Assembly (NCBI GenBank): GCA_031263485.1
Contig: JAISFS010000303.1
Location: forward strand, 1 to 43,645
Source: Deltaproteobacteria bacterium
Lineage (GTDB): Bacteria > Desulfobacterota > Desulfarculia > Adiutricales > Adiutricaceae
Length of the DNA: 43,645 bases
Direction of reading: 5' to 3'
Within the stretch, counting starts at the first letter, position 1; every line of letters begins with the position of its first letter. The notes below the pieces were generated by a model. The model was not told the DNA's origin and searched no databases. It worked only from the letters and a program-made list of their open reading frames with translations. Both the position numbers and the translations under genes were made by a program. Of the stretch, positions 18,289 to 29,100 are shown piece after piece.

Positions 18289-20952
18289 TCAGTAGATGGC
18301 CCTGGGCCTGGGCCCGTCCGCCGGGCCTATCACGCCCTCGCGCTCCATGTCCTCTATGATGCGGGCGGCGCGGTTGTAGCCGATGCGGAGGTGCCTCTGG
18401 ATGTGCGAGATGGTGGCCCTGCCGGAGCGGCGCACGAGCTCCACAGCCTCCTGGTACTTCTCGTCGGCCTCGCCAGGGCCCGCGCCGTCCTCCGCCTCGG
18501 GCGGGGCCAGGCACTCGATGTACTCGGGGGGCCCGAACTTCCTGATGTGGTCGGTCACCCTGCGCTTCTCCTCGTCCGTCACGTAGGCGCCGTGGAGCCT
18601 CCGCAGCCGCGAGGTGCCGGGTGGCTGGAAGAGCATGTCGCCCTTGCCCAGGAGGTTCTCGGCGCCTATCTGGTCCAGGATGGTGCGGGAGTCGAACTTC
18701 GTCGCCACCTGGAAGGAGATGCGGGTGGGCAGGTTCGCCTTGATGACGCCCGTGAGGACGTCCACCGAGGGCCTCTGGGTGGCCAGGATGAGGTGTATCC
18801 CCGAGGCCCTGGCCTTGGCGCAGAGGCGCATGATGGACACCTCCACCTCCTTGGGGGAGGTGAGCATCAGATCGCTCAGCTCGTCTATGATGATGACCAG
18901 GTACGGCATGGGGTCCAGAGGCCCGTCCCCGTCGGGGTCCGGGCTCTCGCGGGATCTTTCGGCGAGCTCGTTGTAGCCCTGGATGTTCCTCACGCCCTTC
19001 TCCGCCATCTGCCGGTAGCGGGCGTCCATCTCGCACACGGCCCACTTGAGCGCCGTCGTGGCCTCGGCCGGGTCCGTCAGGACCGGGTGGATGAGGTGCG
19101 GCAGGTCGCGGTACAGGGCCAGCTCCACGCACTTGGGGTCGATCATGAGGAACCTCACCTTGTCCGGGCCGGCCTTGTAGAGGATGCTCATGATCATGCA
19201 GTCCAGCCCCACGGACTTGCCGCTGCCCGTGGCCCCGGCGATGAGCAGGTGTGGCATGCGCCCCAGATCCGTGACCACGGGCCCGCCGGTGATGTCCACG
19301 CCCAGCACGAGCGAGAGGGGGGACTCCAGCCTGACGAACTCCGGGCTCTCCACCAGCTCGCGCAGTGTGACCAGCCCGCGGACGGGGTTGGGGAGCTCGA
19401 TCCCGATGGCGTTCTTGCCGGGGATGGGGGCCACGACCCTGATGGACTCGGCCTTCATGGCCATGGAGAGATCCGACGCGAGCCCGGAGACCTTGGAGAT
19501 CTTGACCCCCGGGGCGGGCTGGTACTCGTACATCGTGATGACCGGGCCGCCCGCCACCTCGAGCACCCTGCCGTCCACCCCGAACTCGAGGAGCTTGGCC
19601 TCCAGCATGGAGGCGTTGGCCATGAGCTCCTCGCGGCTCATGGAGGCCCAGCCGCCCGGCTGGTCCGGGGGAGGGTCCAGCAGTTCGGCGGAGGGCAGCC
19701 TGTAGGGTTCGCGTCTGGGCGGCCTCGGCGCGGACCTCTCGCGGATCCTGAGCCCCCGCTCCCCGGCGGCCCGTGAGCCGGACTCCGCCCCGTCCCCCTC
19801 CGCCCCGTCTCCCAATCCGCCGCCCGAAACAGCTCCGGTCCCCTTGCCGCCGCCCGAAATCGCTCCGGTCCCCTTGCCGCCGCCCGAAACCGCTCCGAGC
19901 TCGTCCCCGTCGCCGCCATCGAAGCCCCCGCGTCCACCCTTCCGGCCAGAGGCCCTCCGGGAGTTTACGGCGTCCCGGGCGCCGTCCGGGCTCGTGGCGA
20001 GCCCGTCCGTTTCCGCCGGGTCGGCCCCCGAAGCCTCCCCTGCGGGGCTCCCAGCCTCCCCGGAACCGCCGCGGCCCGCTCCTCGTCCGCGGAAGACCAG
20101 TTCCGGCACGCGTTCCGCGTCGGAGTCCCCGGACACGTCCGCCTCGCCCGATCCCCGGCGGAAGATTCTCCCGGCCAGACGCCCGAGCGTCCCGGGCGAG
20201 ACGCCCGTCGTCAGCATGAGCCCGCACACGAGAAGAAGCGGCAGGAGAAGGCATGCCCCAACCCTGCCGGCCATCGGCGTGATGCCGCGGGCCAGGAAAT
20301 CGCCCATGGCGCCGCCGCCCGAGGCCTCGGCGGGCCACAGGATCGGCATGGCTGCCGGGAACAGCGCCGAGGCGAGCGCGAGAAGCGAGAACACCGAGAG
20401 CACGAGCCCCGCCGAGGCGGAGATCGCCGGGATGCCCTTCCCGCGATCGGTGAGCCTGTAGAAGGGGTACAGGAGGAGCGCCGGGACCGGCCAGAAGGCC
20501 GCGAGCCCGAAGAGCTTCACCAGGAAGGCCGAGAAATGCGCCCCCAGATACCCCAGGTGGTTCTTCAGGCCCTCCGCGCCGGCGGCGGCGGCTTCCTCGC
20601 CGGGGCTGTGGGAGACGAGCGCCAGGAGGGTCAGCACCGCGAAAATCGCCGCGGCCAGCGCCGGAAGCTCCGGCGGCACGACGGGCACCAGCCGCTCGGG
20701 CCGGCCGGCCGCGGCCCTGCCGCCCCTGCCCCCCTTGGCGGTCCTGCCTCCCTTGGCGGTCCTGGCGCCCTTGGCGGTCTTGGCGGTCTTGGCGTCCTTG
20801 CGCGATCCGTCCGCGGCGCCCTCCCCTCTCGCCCTCGCCCGAGGGGTCCGAACCCGAGGCGGGCGGCGGACGGGAGCCGTCTCGCGGTCGTCATCGGTTT
20901 CGAGGTCTGCGATGTCGGGGGCGTCTATCGGTTCTGCTTTTCTCTGGCTCAT
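18289..20952 (-). CDS. ftsK: DNA translocase FtsK
   Basis: FtsK couples chromosome segregation to cell division: the membrane part sits at the septum and the ATPase motor pumps DNA towards dif. The 887-residue product has a basic, Ala/Lys/Gly-rich N-terminus (to about 85), four hydrophobic segments (about 90-250, for example ALAAAIFAVLTLLALV and ACLLLPLLLVCGLML), a Gly/Asp/Ser-rich linker (about 270-425), then alpha, beta and gamma domains. Walker A is GATGSGKS near residue 571-578 and Walker B is YLVIIIDEL. The gamma domain ends the protein: YQEAVELVRRSGRATISHIQRHLRIGYNRAARIIEDME, the winged helix that reads KOPS. The linker carries a 10-residue repeat (GAVSGGGKGT type), from about 30-bp DNA repeats near 19821-19895. 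The protein appears complete. Confidence 0.97.
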   Translation of the reverse strand: MSQRKAEPIDAPDIADLETDDDRETAPVRRPPRVRTPRARARGEGAADGSRKDAKTAKTAKGARTAKGGRTAKGGRGGRAAAGRPERLVPVVPPELPALAAAIFAVLTLLALVSHSPGEEAAAAGAEGLKNHLGYLGAHFSAFLVKLFGLAAFWPVPALLLYPFYRLTDRGKGIPAISASAGLVLSVFSLLALASALFPAAMPILWPAEASGGGAMGDFLARGITPMAGRVGACLLLPLLLVCGLMLTTGVSPGTLGRLAGRIFRRGSGEADVSGDSDAERVPELVFRGRGAGRGGSGEAGSPAGEASGADPAETDGLATSPDGARDAVNSRRASGRKGGRGGFDGGDGDELGAVSGGGKGTGAISGGGKGTGAVSGGGLGDGAEGDGAESGSRAAGERGLRIRERSAPRPPRREPYRLPSAELLDPPPDQPGGWASMSREELMANASMLEAKLLEFGVDGRVLEVAGGPVITMYEYQPAPGVKISKVSGLASDLSMAMKAESIRVVAPIPGKNAIGIELPNPVRGLVTLRELVESPEFVRLESPLSLVLGVDITGGPVVTDLGRMPHLLIAGATGSGKSVGLDCMIMSILYKAGPDKVRFLMIDPKCVELALYRDLPHLIHPVLTDPAEATTALKWAVCEMDARYRQMAEKGVRNIQGYNELAERSRESPDPDGDGPLDPMPYLVIIIDELSDLMLTSPKEVEVSIMRLCAKARASGIHLILATQRPSVDVLTGVIKANLPTRISFQVATKFDSRTILDQIGAENLLGKGDMLFQPPGTSRLRRLHGAYVTDEEKRRVTDHIRKFGPPEYIECLAPPEAEDGAGPGEADEKYQEAVELVRRSGRATISHIQRHLRIGYNRAARIIEDMEREGVIGPADGPRPRAIY

Positions 20953-21407
20953 GACTGGCCTGTCGGCTTGCGGGGCCGGGGATGCCCGGCTTGGATGGAT
21001 CGTAGGGGAAGCCCGGCGTGCGCGCGGGACGCGGAGCCATTAAGAAGGCGGCTTACGGAGACGACTGCCGGAAGCGTCCGGCTTACGGAAGGCGGACCGC
21101 CGCGAGGTCGGAGGGGACGCCGAGGCGGCGCACGGAAAGCGGCCAAATCAAGCGACCGTCACGGCAAGCCATGGAGGCGTGGTCACGGGCTGCGGTACCG
21201 CGGCGGATGCGGAAAAGTGCCCAGTTCACGGACGCGAGCGGCGGCACGCGGGGTAAATTCGATCATCAGGGCACGCTCCCGTATGGCAAAACGGAAATGC
21301 GATCGGACTACGGATGAACACGGGCTGACCGGGCTGATTACGGCAAGGTTAAGGCAATCCGCGGCACGAAGATGCGGGGATGCCGTCAAGTTGCGGCGGC
21401 CAGCGAA
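20953..21407. other. Spacer upstream of ftsK
   Basis: No gene recognised. It contains the ftsK promoter region and leads into the 42-bp array. Confidence 0.5.
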
Positions 21408-21659
21408 ACGGCACGGAATGGCGATTGGGCAGCGGTTGTCCCGCGCGAAACGGCACGGGAAGGCGACTGGGGGGCGATTGCCCCGCACGGAACGGCACGG
21501 AAAGGCGATTGGGCAGCGGTTGTCCCGCGCGAAACGGCACTGAAAGGCGACTGGGGGGCGATTGCCCCGCACGGAACGGCACGGGAAGGCGACTGGGGGG
21601 CGATTGCCCCGCGCGGAACGGCGCGGGAAGGCGACTGGGGGGCGATTGCCCCGCGCGGA
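21408..21659. repeat. 42-bp tandem array, six copies of two alternating types
   Basis: Six full units of exactly 42 bases begin with ACGGC: 21408, 21450, 21492, 21534, 21576 and 21618. A seventh starts at 21660 and decays. Two unit types alternate as A-B-A-B-B-B. Type A contains GGGCAGCGGTTGTCCC; type B contains GGGGCGATTGCCCC, a perfect 5-bp stem with a 4-base loop. The length is a multiple of three, so frames on both strands stay open, but I see no start, domain or codon signal that favours translation. It lies after the stop codon of the MetE/UroD-like gene and before ftsK. Confidence 0.9.
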
Positions 21660-21788
21660 ACGGCGCGAGACATCCGGCCGAGGACTGCGGTTCGCCATCG
21701 GCGGGCATTTCGCTGGCGCGCGGCACTCGAAGAGGTCAGGGCATGCCGCCGTCGGCGCGGCGGCATCCGGCGGGTCGCGGGAAACCCC

Positions 21789-22826
21789 TTACCAGTCCCG
21801 CATCTCCGCGGCGACGAGAGGGAAAAGCTCCACCGCCCGCGCGGCGTGGTCCTCCGAGAGGCTCCCCAGCCCGCAGGAGGTGGTCAAAAGCGATCTGGAC
21901 TTCAGGAGATCCCGATCGACGCCGCGCCTGACCAGGCCCTCCAGACCCTCCTTGAGCCGGCCCGCCAGGAACCCCGGCTTCATGGACGGCTCGAAGCCCT
22001 GGGCAGGCACGAGCCCCCAGGCCATGTAGCCGCCCCTCCCCAGGAACGCCCCTATCTCGCCGGGGTACAGCGACACCGATTCCAGGTAGCCGTAGGAGTC
22101 GCAGTTGAGGATGTCTATGTCCGCCCGGGTCATGAGCCCCCAGTCGGTGTTGCCGCAGACGTGGAGGCCCACGAGCGTCTGGCCCCGGGATCTCGCGGCG
22201 GCGGCCGCGGCGTTCAGCGCGCCCAGGACCGTCTCCGCCGACAGCGTGGAGAAGGCCGACCCGTAGCCCGAGAGGCCCGGCTCGTCGAAGAAGGCCACCG
22301 CCGCGCGGCCCGCCGCGCGGATGGCCGCGGCCTCCCAAGCGGCCTTGGCCCCCAGGGCACAGGAGGCCGCCTCCAGGAGGCCCGGATCGTCCACCAGGCC
22401 GAAGGAACCCTCCACCTTGACCGACTGCCCGAAGGTCAGGGGGCCCACCACCTGGGTCTTCAGGAACCCGCGCCCGAAGGCGGGGCTCGCGGCGGCCCGG
22501 GCGAGGAAGGCGCCCCAGCCCCCGGAGGCCCTGGACGAGCGCGCCAGAAACGAGTAGTCCCCCGAATAGTAGGCCTCGTAAAAGCGCGCGAGGCTCTCCT
22601 CGCGCCCCGCCGCCGGCACGGACATCGTCCGGCTCTCGCCGTCCGCCTCCACGAAGTATATGCCGTCCGCGGCCCCGAGCATCATGTCCTCCCAAGGGGA
22701 GACGCGCACCATCTGGGGGGACGCGGGTATGTCCACCCTGCCCTCCATGAGATCCAGCGCCGCCTCCGCGTTCCGGAACGGGAAGGAGCCTATGGCCAGG
22801 GTAGAGAACGGGGGTATCTGGGTCAT
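21789..22826 (-). CDS. MetE/UroD-fold methyltransferase-like protein
   Basis: A member of the superfamily of cobalamin-independent methionine synthase, corrinoid-dependent methyltransferases and uroporphyrinogen decarboxylase. The 345-residue product starts at ATG 22826 behind AGGAG (spacing 9); upstream in-frame ATGs fall in a tandem repeat and have no such support. It begins MTQIPPFSTLAIGSFPFRN, like the C-terminal half of MetE. GLHVCGNTDW near residue 219-228 has the His-x-Cys of the zinc site, and TTSCGLGSL near 320 supplies the distal Cys. A zinc-thiolate methyl transfer reaction is therefore plausible. The missing MetE N-terminal half and the short length fit the stand-alone MetE-like or methyltransferase group. 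The substrate is unknown. A corrinoid reactivator lies 8 kb away, which fits methyl-transfer metabolism but does not prove a link. Confidence 0.85.
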   Translation of the reverse strand: MTQIPPFSTLAIGSFPFRNAEAALDLMEGRVDIPASPQMVRVSPWEDMMLGAADGIYFVEADGESRTMSVPAAGREESLARFYEAYYSGDYSFLARSSRASGGWGAFLARAAASPAFGRGFLKTQVVGPLTFGQSVKVEGSFGLVDDPGLLEAASCALGAKAAWEAAAIRAAGRAAVAFFDEPGLSGYGSAFSTLSAETVLGALNAAAAAARSRGQTLVGLHVCGNTDWGLMTRADIDILNCDSYGYLESVSLYPGEIGAFLGRGGYMAWGLVPAQGFEPSMKPGFLAGRLKEGLEGLVRRGVDRDLLKSRSLLTTSCGLGSLSEDHAARAVELFPLVAAEMRDW

Positions 22827-23142
22827 CTGACTGAACTCCTGACGCGGCGACAAGGATGCCGGACGGCGCGGGGGCGATCCGGCTACGTACGGGAAGGCGC
22901 GGGCACTCCGCCGGAAGGCTACGGACGGGAAGGCGCGGGCACTCCACCGGAAGGCGGCGGTGGGGAAGGCTCGGGCACTCCGCCGGAAGGCGGCGGAGGG
23001 GAAGGCGCGGGCACTCCGCCGGAAGGCGGCGGAGGGGAGGGCTCGGGCACTCCGCCGGAAGGCGGCGGAGGGGAAGGCTCGGGCACTCCGCTGGAAGGCG
23101 GGTACGGCCCACGGACGGCGCGGCATGGCGCCCCCGGCGCCC
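22827..23142. other. Spacer holding the 36-bp array
   Basis: This gap between two minus-strand genes is filled almost entirely by the 36-bp tandem array. Only about 64 bases separate the array from the MetE/UroD-like start codon, including the AGGAG site. Confidence 0.6.
22891..23106. repeat. 36-bp tandem array with hairpin-forming units, six copies
   Basis: Six units of exactly 36 bases begin GGGAAGGCGCGGGC or GGGAAGGCTCGGGC. Units 3-5 contain CTCCGCCG, GAAGG, CGGCGGAG, an 8-bp perfect stem with a 5-base loop. The outer units (1 and 6) have lost it. The array lies just downstream of the giant coiled-coil gene and just upstream of the MetE/UroD-like gene, so if both are co-transcribed it would be a chain of hairpins in the intercistronic RNA. 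No T-run follows, so it is not a standard terminator. Confidence 0.9.
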
Positions 23143-26100
23143 TCAGCGGGTCTCCGACTCGCGGTACGCGAGCTCTGCCGCGGCGGCCGATCTGGCCAGA
23201 GCGTCCCTCTCGCGCCTGAGCCCCGAGGGGCTCCGGACGGCCGCGACGACGGGGGAGATCTCGTCCAGATCGCAGATGCGGGGGGAGTCGGGGTCCCAGA
23301 GCCGCGCGGAGCGGGAGACGAGCCCGGCCACGGACAGCGCCCGCGAATAGACCTGCGCGGTGCCGGGCCAGGGGCCTCCCCGCGACCAGTCCGCGAGCGA
23401 GGTCGAGAACAGGAATGTCAAGGGGATCCTGAAGATCCTGGACGCGTGGTAGAGATCGGAAAAGAGCCTCCTGGCCGGGGCCTCCCTGGGGGCCCTGCGT
23501 CCGGTCCCGGCGGCGTTCCAGCCGGAGCGCAGGTGAGCGGACAGGAACTCCACGGCCCTGCGGTGCGGCATGTCCTCCAGTTCCTTGACAGGGGACATCT
23601 CCCCCACGAACTCCACCACCGGCAGGGCGACGCGGTTCTTGCGGAAAAGATGGAACACCGCCCCCATGGCGGCTTCGGCAGGATCCCCCGCGTAGTCGGA
23701 GAAGTCCCCGAAGAGCCTTTCCCAGAACTGCCCTTCCCCCGGCTTCAGGGAGGCGCAGCCGAGGAGCGCCAGGCCCCAGACATTGTCGGGGATCTCGTCG
23801 CCGGCCTCCTTGAGCGCGCCGGCTATCCGCGGGAGCCTGGGCGCGAGGAGCATGGGGCCAGAGCCTGGCCCCTCGAGATCGGCGAGATACACCGTGGCGC
23901 CCTCGGGCACCGCCTCGCGGACCAGTCCCACCCAGCCCTCCAGATCGAGCCCCGCCGCTGCCGCCTGGCGCCCCAGCACCGCCCGGGCCGCCTCCTCGGC
24001 CTCCCGCTCGGGCACGTCCCGCTCCAAGGGCGACAGAAAGCCCAGATCCAGGGTCCTCCCCAAAGTCGCGGAGCGCATCTTGGTGGCGATGACCGAGATG
24101 CTCCCCCCCGCCTCCGCCCGATAGGCGGGCTGGGGGGAGGCCGCGCCCCCGCGGGCGCCGTGGAACGGCGAGAAGCCCTGCCGCCTCAGGGAGTCTAGGC
24201 CCGCCGGGACCTCGTCCGGCAACCGCCACTCCTCCGCGTCCGCCTGGCCGGCCGCCGCCGCAGCCATGCCGCCCGTGAGCACCAGGGAAAAGAGGCTCTT
24301 CTTGGCCGCCTCCTTGAGGGATCTCAGGAAGGACTTGGACAGGATGCCCCCCGCTACCGAGGCCGACGGGCGCCTGCCGTCCGGAAGGAGGGTCGAGGCC
24401 CCGGCGCCTTGCCCCGCGGCTCCTTGCCCGGAAGCGGGGAGCCCGCCGTCCGCGCCGTCTGCCGCGGGAGCCGCCGCCCCGCCCTCGCGGTCGATCGGGC
24501 CGTCCCCGTGGGCGACGCCGCTCAAGGCCTTCAGAAGGGGGATTACCGCGCCGAAAGAGCCGAAAAGCCCGCCGGACGGGAACGCGCCTGCAGACGATGC
24601 CTGAGCCCCTCCAGAGCCCTGGCCCCCGCCGGATACCCCGCCGGAACCCGTATCCCCGCTCTCGTTGCCGCCCAAGCCGCCCAAGCCGCCCGCGCCGCCC
24701 GCGCCGCCCGCGCCGCCCTGGCCGTCATCCTGGCCGCCCGCACCGCCTTCGCCGCCGCCGGAGGCCCCCTGTCCCCCGGGGAGCCCGAGGGTCATGCCGC
24801 GGGTGGCCAGGGAGAGCATGGTCCAGTACATGAGCGAGATCCTGTCCTGGCGGCGCTCCAGGTCCTTGATACGCTCGCCCCGGCGCTGGAGCTCCGCGAA
24901 GGCCTCCTCTATCTCGCGGGCCTGGCCGGTCAGCTGGGTCTCCAGGCGGGAGACCGCGTCGCCGGCGCGGGCGCCCAGGTAATTCAGGGCCGCCCAGGCG
25001 GTCTCGACCCTGCCGTCGGGCGGCGGGTCGTTGCGGAGCTCCTCCAGGGCCTTGGAGGCCACCTCCGCCCTGCCGGACTGCACGGCCAGCTCGCTCGCCG
25101 CGCGCTCGCCCTCCTCGCGGAGCCTGGCGGCCTCGGCCTTCAGGACGGCTAGCTCGGCGCTCTGGCGCTGGGCGGTGCTGGAGAGCTGGCGGTTCTCCAG
25201 GGCCAGGCGGGCGCCCTCGGTGCGGAGCTCCCCCAGCTCGCCCGCGAGCTCCTCGGAGAGGCCGCCGCCAGCGCTTTCCTCGGCGCCGTCGCGGGCCGCT
25301 CCCTCCTCCCGGAGGCTCGCCGCATCGCGGGCCAGCTTGTCGCGGAGCGCGTAGGCGCGGGCCAGGGCCAGGGTGTTCTCCTGGAAGGCCGCCGCCAGAA
25401 ATTCCAGAAGCGGCCTCAGGGTGGCCAGCCGCTTCTTCATGGACTCGGTGAGCGCGGTGAGCGCCCTGCGGGAGGCCGCCGCCTCCTGGCGCTCTGCCGC
25501 GAGCTCCTCCACTTCCTCGGCGAGCCTGCGGTTCTCCTCCAGGAGAAAGAAGACGAGCGCCTCCTTGGCGTCCCTCACGATACCGTCGCCGCGCCAGAGG
25601 AAGCCCCCCTCCCTCAGGAAGAACTCCACCAGCGGCACGAGCTGGTTCACGCGCTCCCTGTTCTCCTCAAGCGCCCGGTCCCTTTCCGCGAGCAGCCCGC
25701 GGAGCTCCCCCCTGGCGCTCTCGTCCTCGGAGCGCCTGGCCTCGCCGCGGCGGACGAACTCCGCGAACCTGTCCTTATCCCGCCTCCGCCTGGTCTCGGC
25801 GGTAAGAAACGCCGCGGCCAGCTGGCGGGTAAGCCACATCATGTCGGCATCGGGGGAGGCGCCTTCCTCCGCCTCCACGACAGTGATCTCCAGGGGCTCG
25901 AGCGGGCCCTCCCCGGCGTCCGCCCCGGAGGCGGCAACGACCGCGTCCACACCGGCAACGCCCGCCCCGACCGCAACGGCTTCGGGCGCCCCGGCGGCGT
26001 CATCTCCTGCCGCGTCCGCCCCCGCTACGGCGGCGGGACCCGCCGTTGGCGGCGCCTCCGGGCGCGACGCCAGCTCGGAGGCGAGCCGAAGGACCTCGGC

Positions 26101-29100
26101 CCTGGCCTCCTCCAGCTCGCGGGCGTTCCTGTCGGAGAGCTCCATGCGGTCGAGCTCGCGGGCGGCCAGCTCCACCCTGAGCCCCGCCTCGCGGGCGCCC
26201 GAGTCGATGCGCCGCTCCTCCATGGCCGCCTCGTGACGCCTCTGGCTGTCGCCCAGTTCCAGTCCGCTCCGCCACAGGGCGATGCCCAGGATCTCAACGA
26301 CGGGCGCCAGATCGCCCTCCGCGCCCTCGGCCGCCGACTGCTTCAGCGCCTCCAGCTCGCGGGCCAGCCGCTCCTCGTTCTCCGAGGACTCCGCGGCCTT
26401 GCGGCGGGCCTCCTCGATGGAGTCCAGGAGCCCCTCGCGCTCGCGCTCCAGCTCCGCGCGCCTGGCCGCGGCCTCGCCCAGCTCCGCCTTGGCCTCCTGG
26501 AGCCTGGCGGCCCCGTCCACCAGCTCGCCGCTGCGGCGGTCCAGCCTGAGCCTCAGATCGTCCCGCTCAAGGTTGGCGCGGGCCAGCATCGCCCCGCGGC
26601 GCCTCCAGGATCCCTTGAGGGCGTTGTGGGCGCGCGTAACGCGGTCCAGATGCACCTGCGCCTGGCCGATCAGCTCGCCCAGCTGCACGCGGGTGCGGCT
26701 GGCCTCCCGGAGCTCCTCCTCCTTGCCCGCGAGCTTCAGGGACAGGGCCGTCTCGCGGCCCTTCATCTCCTCCAGCTCGTCGGTGAGGGCGGTCTGCCTG
26801 GCCGCGAGCGCCCCGCGTTCGGTCTCCGCCTTGGCTATCTCTCCGGTGAGCTCCTGGAGCCTTTCCAGGTGCCTCGCCCGCTCCTCCTCGAGCTGCGCCA
26901 GCTCCCCCTCCTTGTACTCCTTTATCTCTCCCGCGGCGGAAAGCGCCTCCTCGGCCTTCGTCTTGAGCTCCGCCTCCAGGGCCTTCAGGCGCCTGCGGCC
27001 CTCCCCGAAGAGTTCAGAGAGCCTCCTGTGCTTGCGCCGCAACGGATCCAGCGTCCGCTTGACCCCCAGGAGCTCCTCCTGGACGGCCTTGCGCTCGAGC
27101 CCCTGGGCCTTCAGTGCCTCCCTGGCGCGCTCCACGAGCTTCACCAGCCTGGCCTTGGCCTCGCCCGACTCGGCGAGGCGCCTCTGCGCCTCCTGGAGAT
27201 CGGCCGCCAGCCGTCCCCGCTCGGCCTCGACCGCCGCAAGCTTCTCGCCGAGCCTCTCCCCGGCCTCCCGGAGCCCCGCCGCCGTCTCGCGGAGCCCCGC
27301 CGCGGCGCCGCGCTCGCGCTCCAGCTCCCGCTCGTGCTCCTCCCTGGCCTTCTGACCCTCCTGGCGCTCCAGGTCGCAGGCCCTCTCGGCGCGCTCCCGG
27401 CCCTCCACGGCGCGGATCAGATCCTCGCGGCTCTTCCCCAGCTCCTCGCGGCTCCTCCCCAGCTCCTCGCGGCTCCTGCCCAGCTCCCTGCGGGCCCTCT
27501 CGCGGTCCTCCTCCGCGCGGCCCAGCTCCAGGTGGGCCTTCTCGCGCGCGGCCTCGGAGCGGGCGAGCTCCTCCTCGGCCAGGAGCCGCTCCTCCTCGGC
27601 GCGGCCGAGTCCCGCCTCTGTCTCCGAGAGGCGATCCCTCAACCTGGCGCCTTCGGCGCTGAGCCGCGCGGCATCCGACTTGAGCCTCTCGCCCTCGGCC
27701 AGGCCCGCCACGGCGGACTTCAGGACGTTCAACGCCCTGTCTGCCTGCCAGAGCCGCTCCTGCGCCTCGCGCCCGCCGTCGCGGGCCGCGAGGAACTCCT
27801 CCGCCCCGCGCCGGATCTTGCGCGTGGCGGAAAGCCTCCGCGTCACGGCGTCCAGAAGGTGCCGCGTCTCCTCCAGGAGGCCTTGGGCGAGGCCCAGGTT
27901 CACCGCCGCGGAGAGGAATATCTTCTCCAGGAACGCCGGGCGGCCGACGAGCGACGGGGAGAGCCTCCAGAAGCCCGCGAGCTCCGCGCGGCGAGCGAGG
28001 ACCGAGCCGAGGAGCGCCTCCACCGACGTTCCCAGGGCCTCCGTCCCGTCGCGGAACGCGATGCTCCGCTCCCCCGACATGCGGCGTTCGGCGGCGGTGA
28101 GGGCGTTCAGGGCCCCCTTGAGCTTGCGCTCCGCGGCGAGCGCCCCCCGGGCGAGTTCCTCGTGGCGGCGCTCGAAGGCCTGGGCCTTCTCGGAAAGGGA
28201 TCTCGCCGCGGCGGCCCAGCGCGAGACGCCGGAATCCCCGAAGCCGGACAGGCCGTAGCCGTCGTCTTCGGGAAGCGGGCCTCCCGCCTCGTCGGGGTCG
28301 GGGTCGTCCAGATCGTCCAGGGTCTCCAGCCCCCCGGCCGCCGCATAGGCATCGTCCCGGGGCGCGCGCGGAACCCCCCGGCCCGCCCCCGGATCCTCCC
28401 GGAAGCCTCGGGCCCGGACGCCCCGCACGGGCGCCGCGCCCGCGCGCTCGCGGCCCAGCGCGGCGGCGCAGTTCTCGATCTCCCTGCGGTGGGTCTCCAG
28501 CTCGGCGAGCCACCTCTCGCGGGCCTTGCGCACGCCCTCGGCCTCGGCCAGGCACTCCCGCAGCGACGCGGTGTACGCGGTGAGCGCCGGCGCGTCGGGG
28601 ATCCCGTCCTGCCCGCCCGCCTCCTGGCCCTCGCCGTCCCCCTCGAAGCCGCCTCCGGGCGCATCGGCGACGGACGGCGCCCGCCCGACTTCGCCCCCGT
28701 CCCCGCGCGCGCCCGCCGGGCGCAGGACGCCCTCCACCTGATCGCGGAAGCTCAGGGCCTTGAGGTACTTGCCGTGGGCGTCCTGGCTGAAGCCAGCACA
28801 CATTTCACTGAAGCCGGGCAGGAGTTTCTGGGCCTTGAGGAGCGCGGCCTCCATGCCCATGAGCGCGCCCTTGACCCGTCCGTAGCGGCCCGGCGCGCCT
28901 TCCTCGGCCGCCCTCCAGCCCTCCAGGGTGTCCCGGACGGCCGCGAGGGCGGAATCGATGGACTCCGGTCCCCGGGGGAGCGCGCCCCGGTACTCGGAGC
29001 GCTCCTGGGGTCTCCCTTCGGACTTCAGCGCCGCCCCGAACCACTCCGCCAGCGAGGGTGCGGCCAGCGCCCGCGCGAGCTTGGGGCTCAACGCTATCTC

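Noticed and set aside
18391-19776. 461-codon plus-strand frame opposite ftsK
   Set aside because: Shadow of ftsK. The minus strand has Walker motifs and the gamma domain.
21372-23219. 615-codon plus-strand open frame with GDWGAIAP and GGEGSGTPPEG repeats
   Set aside because: It runs antisense across the MetE/UroD-like gene, and its repeats come from the two tandem arrays whose lengths are multiples of three. There is no ribosome binding site or domain.
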